DNA of 12,166 bases from an uncultured Eubacteriales bacterium. Its GTDB lineage: Bacteria > Bacillota > Clostridia > Oscillospirales > CAG-272. The notes beneath the pieces were generated by a model. That model was not told where the DNA came from and did no database searches. It was given only the letters and a program-made list of their open reading frames with translations. Location: positions 1-12,166 of the forward strand of contig CAJKPX010000067.1 of assembly GCA_905201895.1 (NCBI GenBank). Reading direction: 5' to 3'. Made by a program: the position numbers and the translations under genes. Positions 5,100 through 12,166 of the stretch are shown here, in pieces (the first letter of the stretch is position 1; every line of letters starts with the position of its first letter).

Positions 5100-7307
5100 C
5101 TATCCCAACAAATGCTCGAGGAATTGCGAAAAGGTAAGCAGGACGGAGCGCGGGCGAGGTCCGTTTGGCTCGGAGATCACGCCTTCGTCTGTCATGCGGT
5201 CAATGAGCCTTGCGGCGCGTGCATAGCCGATCGAAAATTTCCGCTGCAGAAGCGCAACCGACGCCTCACGCAGCGCGATCACGAAGCGCACCGCCTCGAT
5301 ATAGAGGGGATCGTCGGCGTCGACGTCGGGAAAAGCGGGAGCGTTGGCGCGTTTCTGATCGCTACGCGCAAGGGCTGTCAGCTCGCAGAGGCGATTTACA
5401 AAGCGTTCATCGTAGACCGTTGTTCCGTTTGCGCGCCTGATCTGCTCACAGAGCTCCGCGATCTCGGTGTCATCCACGAGCGCCCCCTGCACACGCTCGC
5501 CGCTCATCGCGCCGACAGGACGGAAGATCATATCTCCCGAGCCCGCCAGCTTGTCGGCACCCTCGCCGTCAAGAAGCAGACGCGATTCGTTGTAGGTGCG
5601 CACCCGATAGGCGATCACCGAAGGGATATTCGCCTTGATCACGCCGGGGATCACATCCACCGACGGGCGCTGGGTTCCAAGCAGGAGGTGAATGCCCGCC
5701 GCGCGTGCTTTTTGTGCGAGGGAACAGATGGCGGTCTCCACGTCGGCTCTCGCAACCATCATCAGGTCGGCAAGCTCGTCGATCGCAACCACGATGCGCG
5801 GCAGTCCCTTGAGCTCGCTATTCTGCGCGAGCAGGTCATTGTAGCGCTTGACGTCACGCACGCCGATTGCCGTGAAAATATCGAAGCGTCGGTTCATCTC
5901 CTCCACCACCGCGCGAAGCACGGACACGGCGTCGATCGGTCGCGTAATCACAGGCGCGAGCAGATGGGGGAGCCCCTTGTAGGCGCTGAATTCCACGCCC
6001 TTGGGGTCGATGAGGACCAAGCGCAGGTCCTCGGGGCGGTTGCGGTAGAGCAAGCTCGCCAAAATGCATTGCATGCCGACCGTTTTTCCGCTTCCCACTT
6101 GTCCCCCGATCAAGAGGTGGGGCATTTTTGCAAGGTCGAACACGGTTGGATTGCCCGAAACGTCCACGCCGAGTGCAGCCGTGAGCGGGTCGTTGGACTG
6201 CAAAAAAGCAGGGGACTCGAGCAGATCACGCAGGCGAACCACGTGGCGATTGCGGTTGGGCACTTCGATACCGATGGATTTGGTGCCGGGAATGGGAGCC
6301 ACGATGCGCACACCGCTCCACGCACCGAGCGCAAGCGTCAGATCGTCGGAAAGACGCTTGAGCAGACTGAGGTGCGTGCCGGGGTCGAGCTTCATTTCAT
6401 AGCGCGTAACGGTTGGTCCGCGCGAATAGGTGATGTCACCAACAATCTTGATCTTGGAGGTCCCGAGCACCTCGGTGATGCCCTTGACGCATGCAATCAG
6501 CTCCTCCTCATCCTCGGGCGGCATCGGCTTGCCCTTTTTCAAAATCGTGACGGGAGGAAAGAGATATTGCGTTGCACCGCCCTCGGCGGTTTCCTCCGCG
6601 CGGGATGCAACGGGCAGAGGCGGCTGCGATGCCGTTTCCTCGGAAAATTTTTCAGGCAATTTTTCAATCGCCTCGGGCTCGCCGCTCACCGTCTCAACGG
6701 TTGCCTCCGTGGCGACAATCATATCCTCAACGTAGATCGGCTTGGCGCTTTTTGCACCACGTGTTGCTTTTTTCTTGAGCGCGGGCAGTTTCTCGTCCTT
6801 GTCCGCGGTCACCCGAGGCACACGTCTTGGCGTCGGCTTGGGTTCGGCTGTATCCGCAACGGTAGATCGGTATTGCTCGAGCCCGCGCGCCAAAAAGAGC
6901 TTTTCAAAAAATTCGCGCTCGTCCTCGTAGGAATCGGCAAAAACCGCCTGAAAGCGGCTCAGATACATATCAATGCCCGAGGGCAACTCGGTGGGAGCGA
7001 GGTAGACGGGAAGGCTGTTTCGCTTGTGCTTGATCGCGTAGTTGATCTCCGCCTGGCAATTTTCGGATTCCACATATTCGGGCGAGAGCAACGAGAGAAA
7101 ACACCCACAATTGCGGATATGGTCGGCGATCACGTTCGCCCAATCGGTTCCGGGGTTGATTGCCTCGTCGTACCACACGCGAAAACCGTTCTCCAGCAGC
7201 GTGCGCAGAATTCGAAGTGCAGCCTGCTCGTTTCGGTGCGAGTAGCTGACGAAAATATAGGGCTCGTCTCCATCGTAGGGGCGAATCCGCTTGGGCGTCT
7301 TTGCCAT
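5100..7307 (-). CDS. TIR domain fused to FtsK/SpoIIIE-type DNA translocase
   Basis: A 735-aa fusion. Residues about 16-105 form a bacterial TIR domain: YIFVSYSHRN (strand A, 17-26), GFRVWYDEAINPGTDW (box 2-like, 41-56), FLSLLSPEYVESENC, and Glu87 in CQAEINYA, the position of the catalytic Glu of NAD-cleaving TIRs. Residues about 150-248 are a charged, low-complexity linker. The rest is an FtsK motor: alpha domain about 249-390 (RGPTVTRYEM, IGIEVPN), Walker A GQVGSGKT (402-409), Walker B VVAIDELADLMM with Asp510/Glu511, GTQRPSVDVIPGVIKANIPS (544-563), and a gamma winged helix (about 665-723, LQRKFSIGYARAARLID). The usual N-terminal membrane helices of FtsK/SpoIIIE are absent; TIR takes their place. 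ATG at 7307 has GAGGAG 13 nt upstream, rather far. It lies 21 nt after the DUF3737 gene. Chromosome-segregation role or defence role is open; domain calls are firm, function is inference. Confidence 0.93.
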   Translation of the reverse strand: MAKTPKRIRPYDGDEPYIFVSYSHRNEQAALRILRTLLENGFRVWYDEAINPGTDWANVIADHIRNCGCFLSLLSPEYVESENCQAEINYAIKHKRNSLPVYLAPTELPSGIDMYLSRFQAVFADSYEDEREFFEKLFLARGLEQYRSTVADTAEPKPTPRRVPRVTADKDEKLPALKKKATRGAKSAKPIYVEDMIVATEATVETVSGEPEAIEKLPEKFSEETASQPPLPVASRAEETAEGGATQYLFPPVTILKKGKPMPPEDEEELIACVKGITEVLGTSKIKIVGDITYSRGPTVTRYEMKLDPGTHLSLLKRLSDDLTLALGAWSGVRIVAPIPGTKSIGIEVPNRNRHVVRLRDLLESPAFLQSNDPLTAALGVDVSGNPTVFDLAKMPHLLIGGQVGSGKTVGMQCILASLLYRNRPEDLRLVLIDPKGVEFSAYKGLPHLLAPVITRPIDAVSVLRAVVEEMNRRFDIFTAIGVRDVKRYNDLLAQNSELKGLPRIVVAIDELADLMMVARADVETAICSLAQKARAAGIHLLLGTQRPSVDVIPGVIKANIPSVIAYRVRTYNESRLLLDGEGADKLAGSGDMIFRPVGAMSGERVQGALVDDTEIAELCEQIRRANGTTVYDERFVNRLCELTALARSDQKRANAPAFPDVDADDPLYIEAVRFVIALREASVALLQRKFSIGYARAARLIDRMTDEGVISEPNGPRPRSVLLTFSQFLEHLLG

Positions 7308-7328
7308 GGTTTTTGTCCGGCTCCTCTC

Positions 7329-8201
7329 TCACATCTCTTGTAAAATCACACCGCGTGCCTGCGGATCGTCAAAAATCACCTCGTTGGCGTGCGGAACGCG
7401 AATCGTACCCGAACGGGGATTTTTGATGCTCACGATCGGGGCAGTGAGCGTTGCCTCGACCTCCGAGCGCTCAAACGCGAGATCGGTGTCGATCATCTCG
7501 CAGTCGATCAGGGTGAGGTTTTTGCAGTAGCAGAGCGGCTGGGTGCCGATGATTTTGCATCCGATGAGCGTGAGGCCCTCGGAATACCACCCCAGATATT
7601 CACCCTTGACCGTGGAGTTGCGAACGGTGACGTTTTTTGCGTGCCAGAAGGCATCCTTGGTGGCAAGCTCCGAGTCCTCAATGACGGCGTTCTGCACGTA
7701 TTGGAAGGAATACTTGCCCGTGAATTTCACGCGGCGGAGCGAGACGTCCTCGGCACGGAGCATAAAATACTCGCCCTCGGCGGTGCAGTCCTCCATCGAG
7801 ATGCGGCGCGTGGACCAGCCAAACTCGGCAGAGAGCACGTCGCAGCCGCGCATGCTGACGTCGGCACACTCGCGCATCGCCTTGATGCCGTGCAGGCGGC
7901 TGTCCTGCACGTCGATCTGTTCGGAATACCAAAGCGCGGCACGGCAGAGCGGCGTGAGCTCGCAGCGGTCGATCACAAGATGGGTATCGTGCCAGAAGGG
8001 GTAGCGCAGATTGCACAGCGTCCCCTCCACCAAAACCTCCGACGACTCCTTGAGCGCACTCTCGCCGTCCTCGTCACCGTCAAAGGCACAGTTCTTCACC
8101 CAAACGCCGCAGCTTCCGTAGAGCGCGCGCTCCTCGCCGAAGCGTTGATTTTCCACAAGATTCAGTTTTTCGCGGTCGATCCGCGGAGTCTGCTTGGTCA
8201 T
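7329..8201 (-). CDS. DUF3737 family protein, predicted right-handed beta-helix
   Basis: A 290-aa protein matching the DUF3737 family, whose function is unknown. Characteristic segments are ERALYGS near 24-30, DGESALKES, NLRYPFWHD, CRAALWYS, FQYVQNAVIEDS, DAFWHAKNVTVRNS, YLGWYSEGLTLI and PLCYCKNLTLIDCEMIDTDLAFE. From about residue 88 to 250 it repeats every 19-20 residues (for example WYSEQIDVQDS, WSTRRISMEDC, WHAKNVTVRNS, WYSEGLTLIGC, CYCKNLTLIDC), the pattern of a parallel beta-helix of about eight rungs. There is no signal peptide, so it is probably cytoplasmic. GGGAGG lies 5 nt before the ATG at 8201, and a good promoter lies at 8253-8281. Only 21 nt separate it from the downstream TIR-FtsK gene, so both are probably on one transcript. 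Some databases link this family to hydrogenases; nothing here supports that. Confidence 0.9.
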   Translation of the reverse strand: MTKQTPRIDREKLNLVENQRFGEERALYGSCGVWVKNCAFDGDEDGESALKESSEVLVEGTLCNLRYPFWHDTHLVIDRCELTPLCRAALWYSEQIDVQDSRLHGIKAMRECADVSMRGCDVLSAEFGWSTRRISMEDCTAEGEYFMLRAEDVSLRRVKFTGKYSFQYVQNAVIEDSELATKDAFWHAKNVTVRNSTVKGEYLGWYSEGLTLIGCKIIGTQPLCYCKNLTLIDCEMIDTDLAFERSEVEATLTAPIVSIKNPRSGTIRVPHANEVIFDDPQARGVILQEM

Positions 8202-8252
8202 GGTGTCCTCCCAAAAGGAAAAAATCCTGTCGTTTCAATTCGTATTACCTTA

Positions 8253-8281
8253 ATTATAACAAGTTTCGTCGCATTTCGCAA
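8253..8281 (-). promoter_or_regulatory. Promoter of the DUF3737 - TIR-FtsK unit
   Basis: On the minus strand TTGCGA (8281-8276), 17-nt spacer, TATAAT (8258-8253). Predicted start near 8246, leader about 45 nt. No second promoter is visible in the 21 nt before the TIR-FtsK gene. Confidence 0.75.
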
Positions 8282-8438
8282 GAACCTCGCGGCTTTCTTT
8301 GCAATTTGTTCACATTCCGCCCCCCGCCGTGTCAAGACACCTTTCCGCGCTTTTGAATAATTTTTCAAACCCGATTGCATAAAAATCCGTTAAGATGCAG
8401 AAAAACGTCAAAAAGAACAATAAATTTTGCAAAAATGC
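8282..8438. other. Spacer between divergent promoters
   Basis: Part of the 332-nt gap between the divergent DUF3737 and serC genes. It holds a short palindrome GTGTC-AA-GACAC at 8329-8340, which could be an operator, and an increasingly A-rich stretch towards the serC promoter. I see no T-box or other recognisable leader RNA and no small gene. Confidence 0.4.
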
Positions 8439-8467
8439 TTGACATCATCCTGCAAAAAGAATATAAT
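8439..8467 (+). promoter_or_regulatory. Perfect consensus promoter of serC-serA
   Basis: TTGACA at 8439-8444, 17-nt spacer, TATAAT at 8462-8467. Predicted start near 8474, leader about 60 nt before the serC ATG. Confidence 0.88.
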
Positions 8468-8533
8468 AATGATATGTTTTACTTTAGCTTGGCAAAGTGA
8501 ACCAAATTTTTGAGATTTCCCGGAGGAATTAAG

Positions 8534-9625
8534 ATGAACAGAGTGTATAACTTTTCGGCAGGCCCTTCCATGCTCCCCCAACCCGTCCTTGAAAAGGCAG
8601 CAGCAGAGCTGGTCTGTTACGGAGAATCGGGAATGTCGGTCATGGAGATGTCGCATCGCTCTCCGGACTACGAGGCAATCATCAACGAGGCAGAGGCAAT
8701 GCTGCGCAAATTGATGAACATTCCCGATAACTACAAGGTGCTCTTTCTGCAGGGCGGCGCGTCCACGCAGTTTGCGGCAGTGCCCATGAACCTCATCAAG
8801 AGAACCGGCAAGGCAGACTACGCCGTTTCGGGTCAGTTCTCGGGCAAGGCATTCAAGGAGGCGCAGAAGCTGGGCTACGACGTGAAGTGCATCGCCACCA
8901 CCAAGGACGATAATTTCGACCACGTGCCCACCATCACGCGCGATATGATCCGCCCCGACGCGGCATATCTGCACATCTGCTTCAACAACACCATCTACGG
9001 CACCAAATACGGCTACATTCCCGACACGGGCGACGTTCCGCTCGTTGCCGACCTCTCCTCCTGCATCATCTCCGAGCCGATCGACGTATCGAAATTCGGC
9101 GTGATCTACGCAGGTGCGCAAAAGAACATGGCTCCCGCAGGACTCACGCTCGTGATCGTGCGCGAGGACCTTCTCGACTATGCCGAGGAGAAGATGCCCA
9201 CCATGCTCGAATGGAAAACCATGGCGGAGAACGGCTCGATGTATAACACGCCCCCCTGCTACACCATCTACATGGCAAAGCTGGTTTACGAGTGGATCCT
9301 CTCGCTGGGCGGTCTGGACGTGATGAAGGAAATGAACGTCAAGAAGGCAAAGGTGCTCTACGATTACCTCGACTCGCAGGATTACTACATCGCACCCGTG
9401 AAGGCAGACAGCCGTTCGATGATGAACGTCACCTTCGTAACGGGAGACGCAGACCTGGACAAGAAGTTTGCCTCCGAGGCAGCCAAGGCAGGGCTCAAGA
9501 ACCTCAAGGGTCACCGCTCGGTTGGCGGCATGAGAGCCTCGATCTATAACGCAATGCCCTACGAGGGTGTTGTGGCACTGGTGGAATTCATGAAGGAATT
9601 CGCCAAGAACAATCCCAAGAAATAA
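8534..9625 (+). CDS. serC: Phosphoserine aminotransferase
   Basis: PLP enzyme that transaminates 3-phosphohydroxypyruvate with glutamate to O-phosphoserine, the second step of serine synthesis. 363 aa, the usual length. It opens with YNFSAGPSMLP, typical of SerC; MEMSHRSPDYEAI (37-49), FLQGGASTQF (71-80), FNNTIYGT (150-157), DLSSCIIS (173-180) and the PLP-binding Lys197 in YAGAQKNMAPAG follow; the end has SVGGMRASIYNAMP. The real start is the ATG at 8534, 7 nt after GGAGG; an in-frame TTG at 8510 lies upstream of that site and is unlikely to be used. serA follows after 14 nt, so the two pathway steps form an operon from the promoter at 8439. Confidence 0.97.
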   Translation: MNRVYNFSAGPSMLPQPVLEKAAAELVCYGESGMSVMEMSHRSPDYEAIINEAEAMLRKLMNIPDNYKVLFLQGGASTQFAAVPMNLIKRTGKADYAVSGQFSGKAFKEAQKLGYDVKCIATTKDDNFDHVPTITRDMIRPDAAYLHICFNNTIYGTKYGYIPDTGDVPLVADLSSCIISEPIDVSKFGVIYAGAQKNMAPAGLTLVIVREDLLDYAEEKMPTMLEWKTMAENGSMYNTPPCYTIYMAKLVYEWILSLGGLDVMKEMNVKKAKVLYDYLDSQDYYIAPVKADSRSMMNVTFVTGDADLDKKFASEAAKAGLKNLKGHRSVGGMRASIYNAMPYEGVVALVEFMKEFAKNNPKK

Positions 9626-9639
9626 GTGAGGACGCATTC

Positions 9640-10788
9640 ATGAATATCCAACTGCTCAATAAAATTGCAAAGGTCGGGCTCAACGAGCTCGGCGATGCCT
9701 ACACGGTAGGCGAGGACGTACAAAATCCCGACGGCATCATGGTGCGCTCCGCCGTGATGCATGAAATGGAGTTCGGCTCCGAGCTCAAGGCGATCGCGCG
9801 TGCGGGCGCGGGCGTGAACAACATTCCGATCGACCGCTGCTCCGAGGCGGGCATCGTGGTATTCAACACGCCCGGCGCCAACGCAAACGGCGTTAAGGAG
9901 CTTGCGATCTGCGCGCTTCTGCTCGCGGCACGCAACGTGGTTGGCGGCATCGAGTGGGCAAAGGGGCTCACCGAGGACGTTGCCAAGCAGGTGGAAAAGG
10001 GCAAATCCAAGTTTGCAGGCACCGAGCTGTTGGGCAAAACCCTGGGCGTGATCGGTCTGGGTGCCATTGGCGGCATGATCGCAAACGTGGCGCTGGAGCT
10101 TGGCATGAAGGTGATCGGCTGCGACCCCTACCTCTCGGTGGAGGGCGCATGGAACCTCAATCACCGTGTCGTTCGTGCGGCAACCTACGACGAAATTTTT
10201 GAAAAGGCAGACTATATCACTCTGCACGTGCCCGCAACCAAGGATACCAAGAACATGATCTCGGCAGAGAGCATTGCAAAAATGAAGGACGGCGTGAAGA
10301 TCATCAATCTCTCGCGCGCCGATCTGGTATGCGCGGCAGACGTGGCTGCGGCAATGGAATCGGGCAAGATGTCGGCATACGTCACCGATTTTCCCACCGA
10401 GGACGTTCTGAAAATCCCCGGTGCCGTTGCGATCCCGCACCTGGGCGCCTCCACCGAGGAGTCTGAGGACAACTGCGCCGTGATGGCAGCACGCGAGCTT
10501 GACGATTACCTCAAAAACGGCAACATCAAGAACAGCGTCAACTATCCCAATTTGGAAATGCCGCATTCGGGTGCCGCACGCATCTGCGTTCTGCACGCAA
10601 ATATCCCCGCCGTGATCTCGCAGGTCACCTCCGCGGTTTCGGCTGAGGGACTCAACATCGAGAACATGATCAACAAATCCAAGGGAGACAACGCATACAC
10701 CATGCTTGAGGTCTCCTCCGTTCCCTCCGCATCTGCGATCGCGCATATCGAGGGCGTTGAGGGTGTTCGTCGCGTGCGCGTGATCTGA
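9640..10788 (+). CDS. serA: D-3-phosphoglycerate dehydrogenase with C-terminal ACT domain
   Basis: Oxidises 3-phosphoglycerate to 3-phosphohydroxypyruvate with NAD, the first step of serine synthesis; its product is the substrate of the preceding gene's enzyme. 382 aa. The Rossmann motif GLGAIGG (139-145) is followed by Asp162, the usual NAD-selecting acid; the catalytic set is Arg226 in NLSRADLV, Glu254 in FPTED and His267 in PHLGAST. Residues about 312-382 form an ACT domain (ICVLHANIPAVISQVT...), the site of serine feedback in many SerA enzymes. There is no extra ASB domain as in longer SerA types. ATG at 9640 has GAGG about 9 nt upstream. No serB phosphatase follows in the window. Confidence 0.96.
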   Translation: MNIQLLNKIAKVGLNELGDAYTVGEDVQNPDGIMVRSAVMHEMEFGSELKAIARAGAGVNNIPIDRCSEAGIVVFNTPGANANGVKELAICALLLAARNVVGGIEWAKGLTEDVAKQVEKGKSKFAGTELLGKTLGVIGLGAIGGMIANVALELGMKVIGCDPYLSVEGAWNLNHRVVRAATYDEIFEKADYITLHVPATKDTKNMISAESIAKMKDGVKIINLSRADLVCAADVAAAMESGKMSAYVTDFPTEDVLKIPGAVAIPHLGASTEESEDNCAVMAARELDDYLKNGNIKNSVNYPNLEMPHSGAARICVLHANIPAVISQVTSAVSAEGLNIENMINKSKGDNAYTMLEVSSVPSASAIAHIEGVEGVRRVRVI

Positions 10789-10813
10789 CCGAATTTCAAT
10801 AATCAACAAAGTG

Positions 10814-10864
10814 GGGGGGCCTCGAGCGATTTTGAGGCACCCCAAACAACGGATTTTGTTTTTT
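10814..10864 (+). terminator. Hairpin after serA, possible terminator or attenuator
   Basis: Arms 10814-10823 (GGGGGGCCTC) and 10834-10843 (GAGGCACCCC) pair with one mismatch around a 10-nt loop, 25 nt past the serA stop. A T-rich run (TTTTGTTTTTT, 10854-10864) begins about 10 nt later rather than directly after the stem, so termination may be weak and the transporter downstream may share the serine transcript. I see no clear promoter of its own for that gene. Confidence 0.45.
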
Positions 10865-10900
10865 AGAGACTTTGCAGAAAAGGGAAGGGACACAAATCAT

Positions 10901-12100
10901 ATGAAGCTCAGTCAATCGGCAAAGCACGCGATCCTGATCGGTACTCTTTGCTCGGTCTCGTATTTTGCCATATACAATGCACGGAATATTCTCAGCGCAG
11001 TCACCCCGCAAATGACGGCGCAGGGCTACGGCGAGTCCTATATCGGAGCGATCTCCTCGCTCTATTTCGTTTTTTACGCCGTGGGGCAGCTGGTCAACGG
11101 CATGATCGGTGACCACATCAAGGCAAAATGGATGATTGCCGTCGGACTGCTCGGTGCGGGCGTTTCCAACCTCGTATTCTCGCACGTGGCGACAAATCAG
11201 ATCGCGGCAATGTCGGCATACGCCATGACGGGTCTGTTTCTTTCGATGATCTACGGACCCATGACCAAGGTGGTTTCCGAGAACACCGAGCCGATCCACG
11301 CCACGCGCTGCTCGTTGGGCTACACCTGTGCCTCCTTTTTGGGCTCTCCCTCGGCGGGACTTCTGGCGTCTCTCCTTGCGTGGCAGAGCGTGTTCGCCGT
11401 GAGCAGCGGACTTCTGGTCTCCATGGCTGTGATCGCATTTGTGTTCTTCTCGATCTTTGAGCGGCGCGGCATCGTGCGCTACGGGCAGTACAAGGCGGAG
11501 AAAAAAGGCATTGACGGTGTCAAAATTCTGCTTCGGCATCGCATCGTCAAGTTTTCCTTCGTCGCGCTCATCACGGGAATCGTGCGCACGTCGGTGGTGT
11601 TCTGGATGCCGCAGTATTTCAAGGATTACCTTGGATACAGTGAAACAAATGCATCCCTGATCTTCACCGCAGCAACCTTTGTTATCACCTTTACCACCTT
11701 CATCGCGATTTTCGTCTATGAGCGGCTGGGATATAACATGGACAAGACCATGCTCCTCATGTTCTCGCTCTCCACCGTGTTCTTCGTGCTCCTCTTTGCA
11801 GTCAAGCACCCGATTATCAATATCGGTTTGTTCGTGCTCGCCGTCATGTCATCCAATGCCGCCGCAACCATGCTTTACAGCCGCTATTGCCCTGGTCTGC
11901 GCGACACGGGTATGGTCTCCTCGGCAACCGGATTCCTCGACTTTCTCAGCTATATGTCGGCTGCCGCCGCAAACGTTGTCTTTCCTCTGCTCAAGGAGTC
12001 GCTCGGCTGGCAAAAGCTCATCCTCGTCTGGATCGCCATCATCGCCGCCGGCGTCATCGTCGTGCTCCCCTACCATCGGTTTAGAAGGGTGAAGGAGTAG
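10901..12100 (+). CDS. MFS transporter, resembling organophosphate:phosphate antiporters
   Basis: Integral membrane transporter, 399 aa, with about 12 hydrophobic segments arranged as 6 + 6 around a polar central loop (about 186-216, ERRGIVRYGQYKAEKKG). The loop between helices 2 and 3 carries a motif-A-like GQLVNGMIGDHIKAKWMI (62-79). The N-terminal SYFAIYNARNILSAVTPQM and the YGPMTKVV segment recall the GlpT/UhpT group, but substrate cannot be assigned from this. The start is ATG at 10901 after AAGGGA; the frame is open back to 10811, but that stretch overlaps the hairpin and has no ribosome site. It lies 112 nt after serA on the same strand; a functional link to serine synthesis is possible but not shown. 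The palindrome repeat follows its stop. Confidence 0.88.
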   Translation: MKLSQSAKHAILIGTLCSVSYFAIYNARNILSAVTPQMTAQGYGESYIGAISSLYFVFYAVGQLVNGMIGDHIKAKWMIAVGLLGAGVSNLVFSHVATNQIAAMSAYAMTGLFLSMIYGPMTKVVSENTEPIHATRCSLGYTCASFLGSPSAGLLASLLAWQSVFAVSSGLLVSMAVIAFVFFSIFERRGIVRYGQYKAEKKGIDGVKILLRHRIVKFSFVALITGIVRTSVVFWMPQYFKDYLGYSETNASLIFTAATFVITFTTFIAIFVYERLGYNMDKTMLLMFSLSTVFFVLLFAVKHPIINIGLFVLAVMSSNAAATMLYSRYCPGLRDTGMVSSATGFLDFLSYMSAAAANVVFPLLKESLGWQKLILVWIAIIAAGVIVVLPYHRFRRVKE

Positions 12101-12111
12101 AGAGTTATGTT

Positions 12112-12161
12112 TGCAGGGGGAGAGGGTACCTTCTTTCAAGAAGGTACCCTCTCCCCCTGCA
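12112..12161. repeat. Perfect 24-bp-arm palindrome, copy 2 of a repeat family
   Basis: Arms 12112-12135 and 12138-12161 are exact reverse complements around TC, 11 nt after the transporter stop. Outer TGCAGGGGGAG and inner TTCTTTCAAGAA match copy 1 at 5041-5090, whereas the middle of each arm is AGGGTACC here and GGAGAAAC there. The change on one arm is mirrored on the other, as expected if the folded form is what is kept. Confidence 0.9.
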
Positions 12162-12166
12162 ACCCC

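Noticed and set aside
5100..5540. Possible decay of the FtsK C-terminus
   Set aside because: The gamma winged helix (FSIGYARAARLID) is close to consensus and the frame ends normally, so the motor looks intact.
5112..7343. A 743-codon open frame on the plus strand opposite the TIR-FtsK gene
   Set aside because: It mirrors the codon pattern of the real gene on the other strand, shows no recognisable domain and has no ribosome site; the minus strand encodes full TIR and FtsK motifs.
8329..8340. GTGTC-AA-GACAC palindrome as a firm operator
   Set aside because: Short enough to occur by chance and not repeated elsewhere in the window; mentioned only in the spacer note.
8510..8533. Upstream TTG start for serC
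   Set aside because: It lies before the GGAGG site; the family's N-terminus begins at the ATG at 8534.
8408..9637. Long minus-strand frames opposite serC and serA (also 9559-10893, 10796-11809 and 3677-4711)
   Set aside because: They are antisense shadows of clear genes in GC-biased codons, rich in His and Cys, without recognised domains.
10811..10900. Upstream start giving the transporter 30 more residues
   Set aside because: The added stretch overlaps the post-serA hairpin, is polar and lacks a ribosome site, while ATG 10901 has AAGGGA upstream and fits the first membrane helix.
5041..12161. The two palindromes as CRISPR repeats or as IS ends
   Set aside because: They are 7 kb apart, single copies at each place, with no spacers, no transposase between them and no target duplications; the genes between are ordinary chromosomal genes.

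Overview
The window is most likely chromosomal DNA of an anaerobic, low-GC-lineage Gram-positive (Bacillota, class Clostridia; probably an uncultured gut member). Reasons: AT-rich intergenic regions carrying textbook sigma-A promoters (TTGACA-17-TATAAT twice), strong AGGAGG-type ribosome sites, a DUF3737 protein, a SpoIIIE/FtsK-type translocase, and a kinase very close to bifidobacterial/gut NahK. Coding DNA is fairly GC-rich at third positions. The taxonomic call is inference; no rRNA or marker gene is present. No tRNA, rRNA, CRISPR array or insertion sequence is visible.

Layout. 1-1703 (minus): a two-component system, an OmpR-type response regulator (1029-1703) followed with ATGA overlap by a membrane sensor kinase that runs off the left edge. 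1704-1996: a structured spacer with a long hairpin and a perfect consensus promoter pointing rightwards, antisense into nagB. 1997-3586 (minus): an AraC-type regulator and NagB (glucosamine-6-phosphate deaminase) that are, unusually, one uninterrupted reading frame, although NagB keeps its own strong Shine-Dalgarno site. 3731-4801 (plus): NahK, N-acetylhexosamine 1-kinase, transcribed divergently from overlapping promoters, so this is an amino-sugar locus. 4802-5099: terminator hairpin, an unexplained spacer and a 24-bp-arm palindrome. 5100-8201 (minus): a two-gene unit, DUF3737 beta-helix protein then a 735-aa protein with an N-terminal TIR domain fused to a complete FtsK/SpoIIIE motor but with no membrane segments. 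8534-10788 (plus): serC-serA, the first two steps of phosphoserine synthesis, from a perfect promoter. 10901-12100 (plus): an MFS transporter, followed at the right edge by a second copy of the palindrome found at 5041-5090.

The most notable object is the TIR-FtsK fusion (5100-7307). It couples a probable NAD-processing or signalling domain, with its candidate catalytic Glu retained, to a DNA-pumping ATPase, an arrangement reminiscent of SIR2-HerA defence modules. Other observations worth checking are the in-frame AraC-NagB joint, the antisense consensus promoter, the overlapping divergent promoters at nahK, and the two palindromes whose middles differ but remain perfectly paired.
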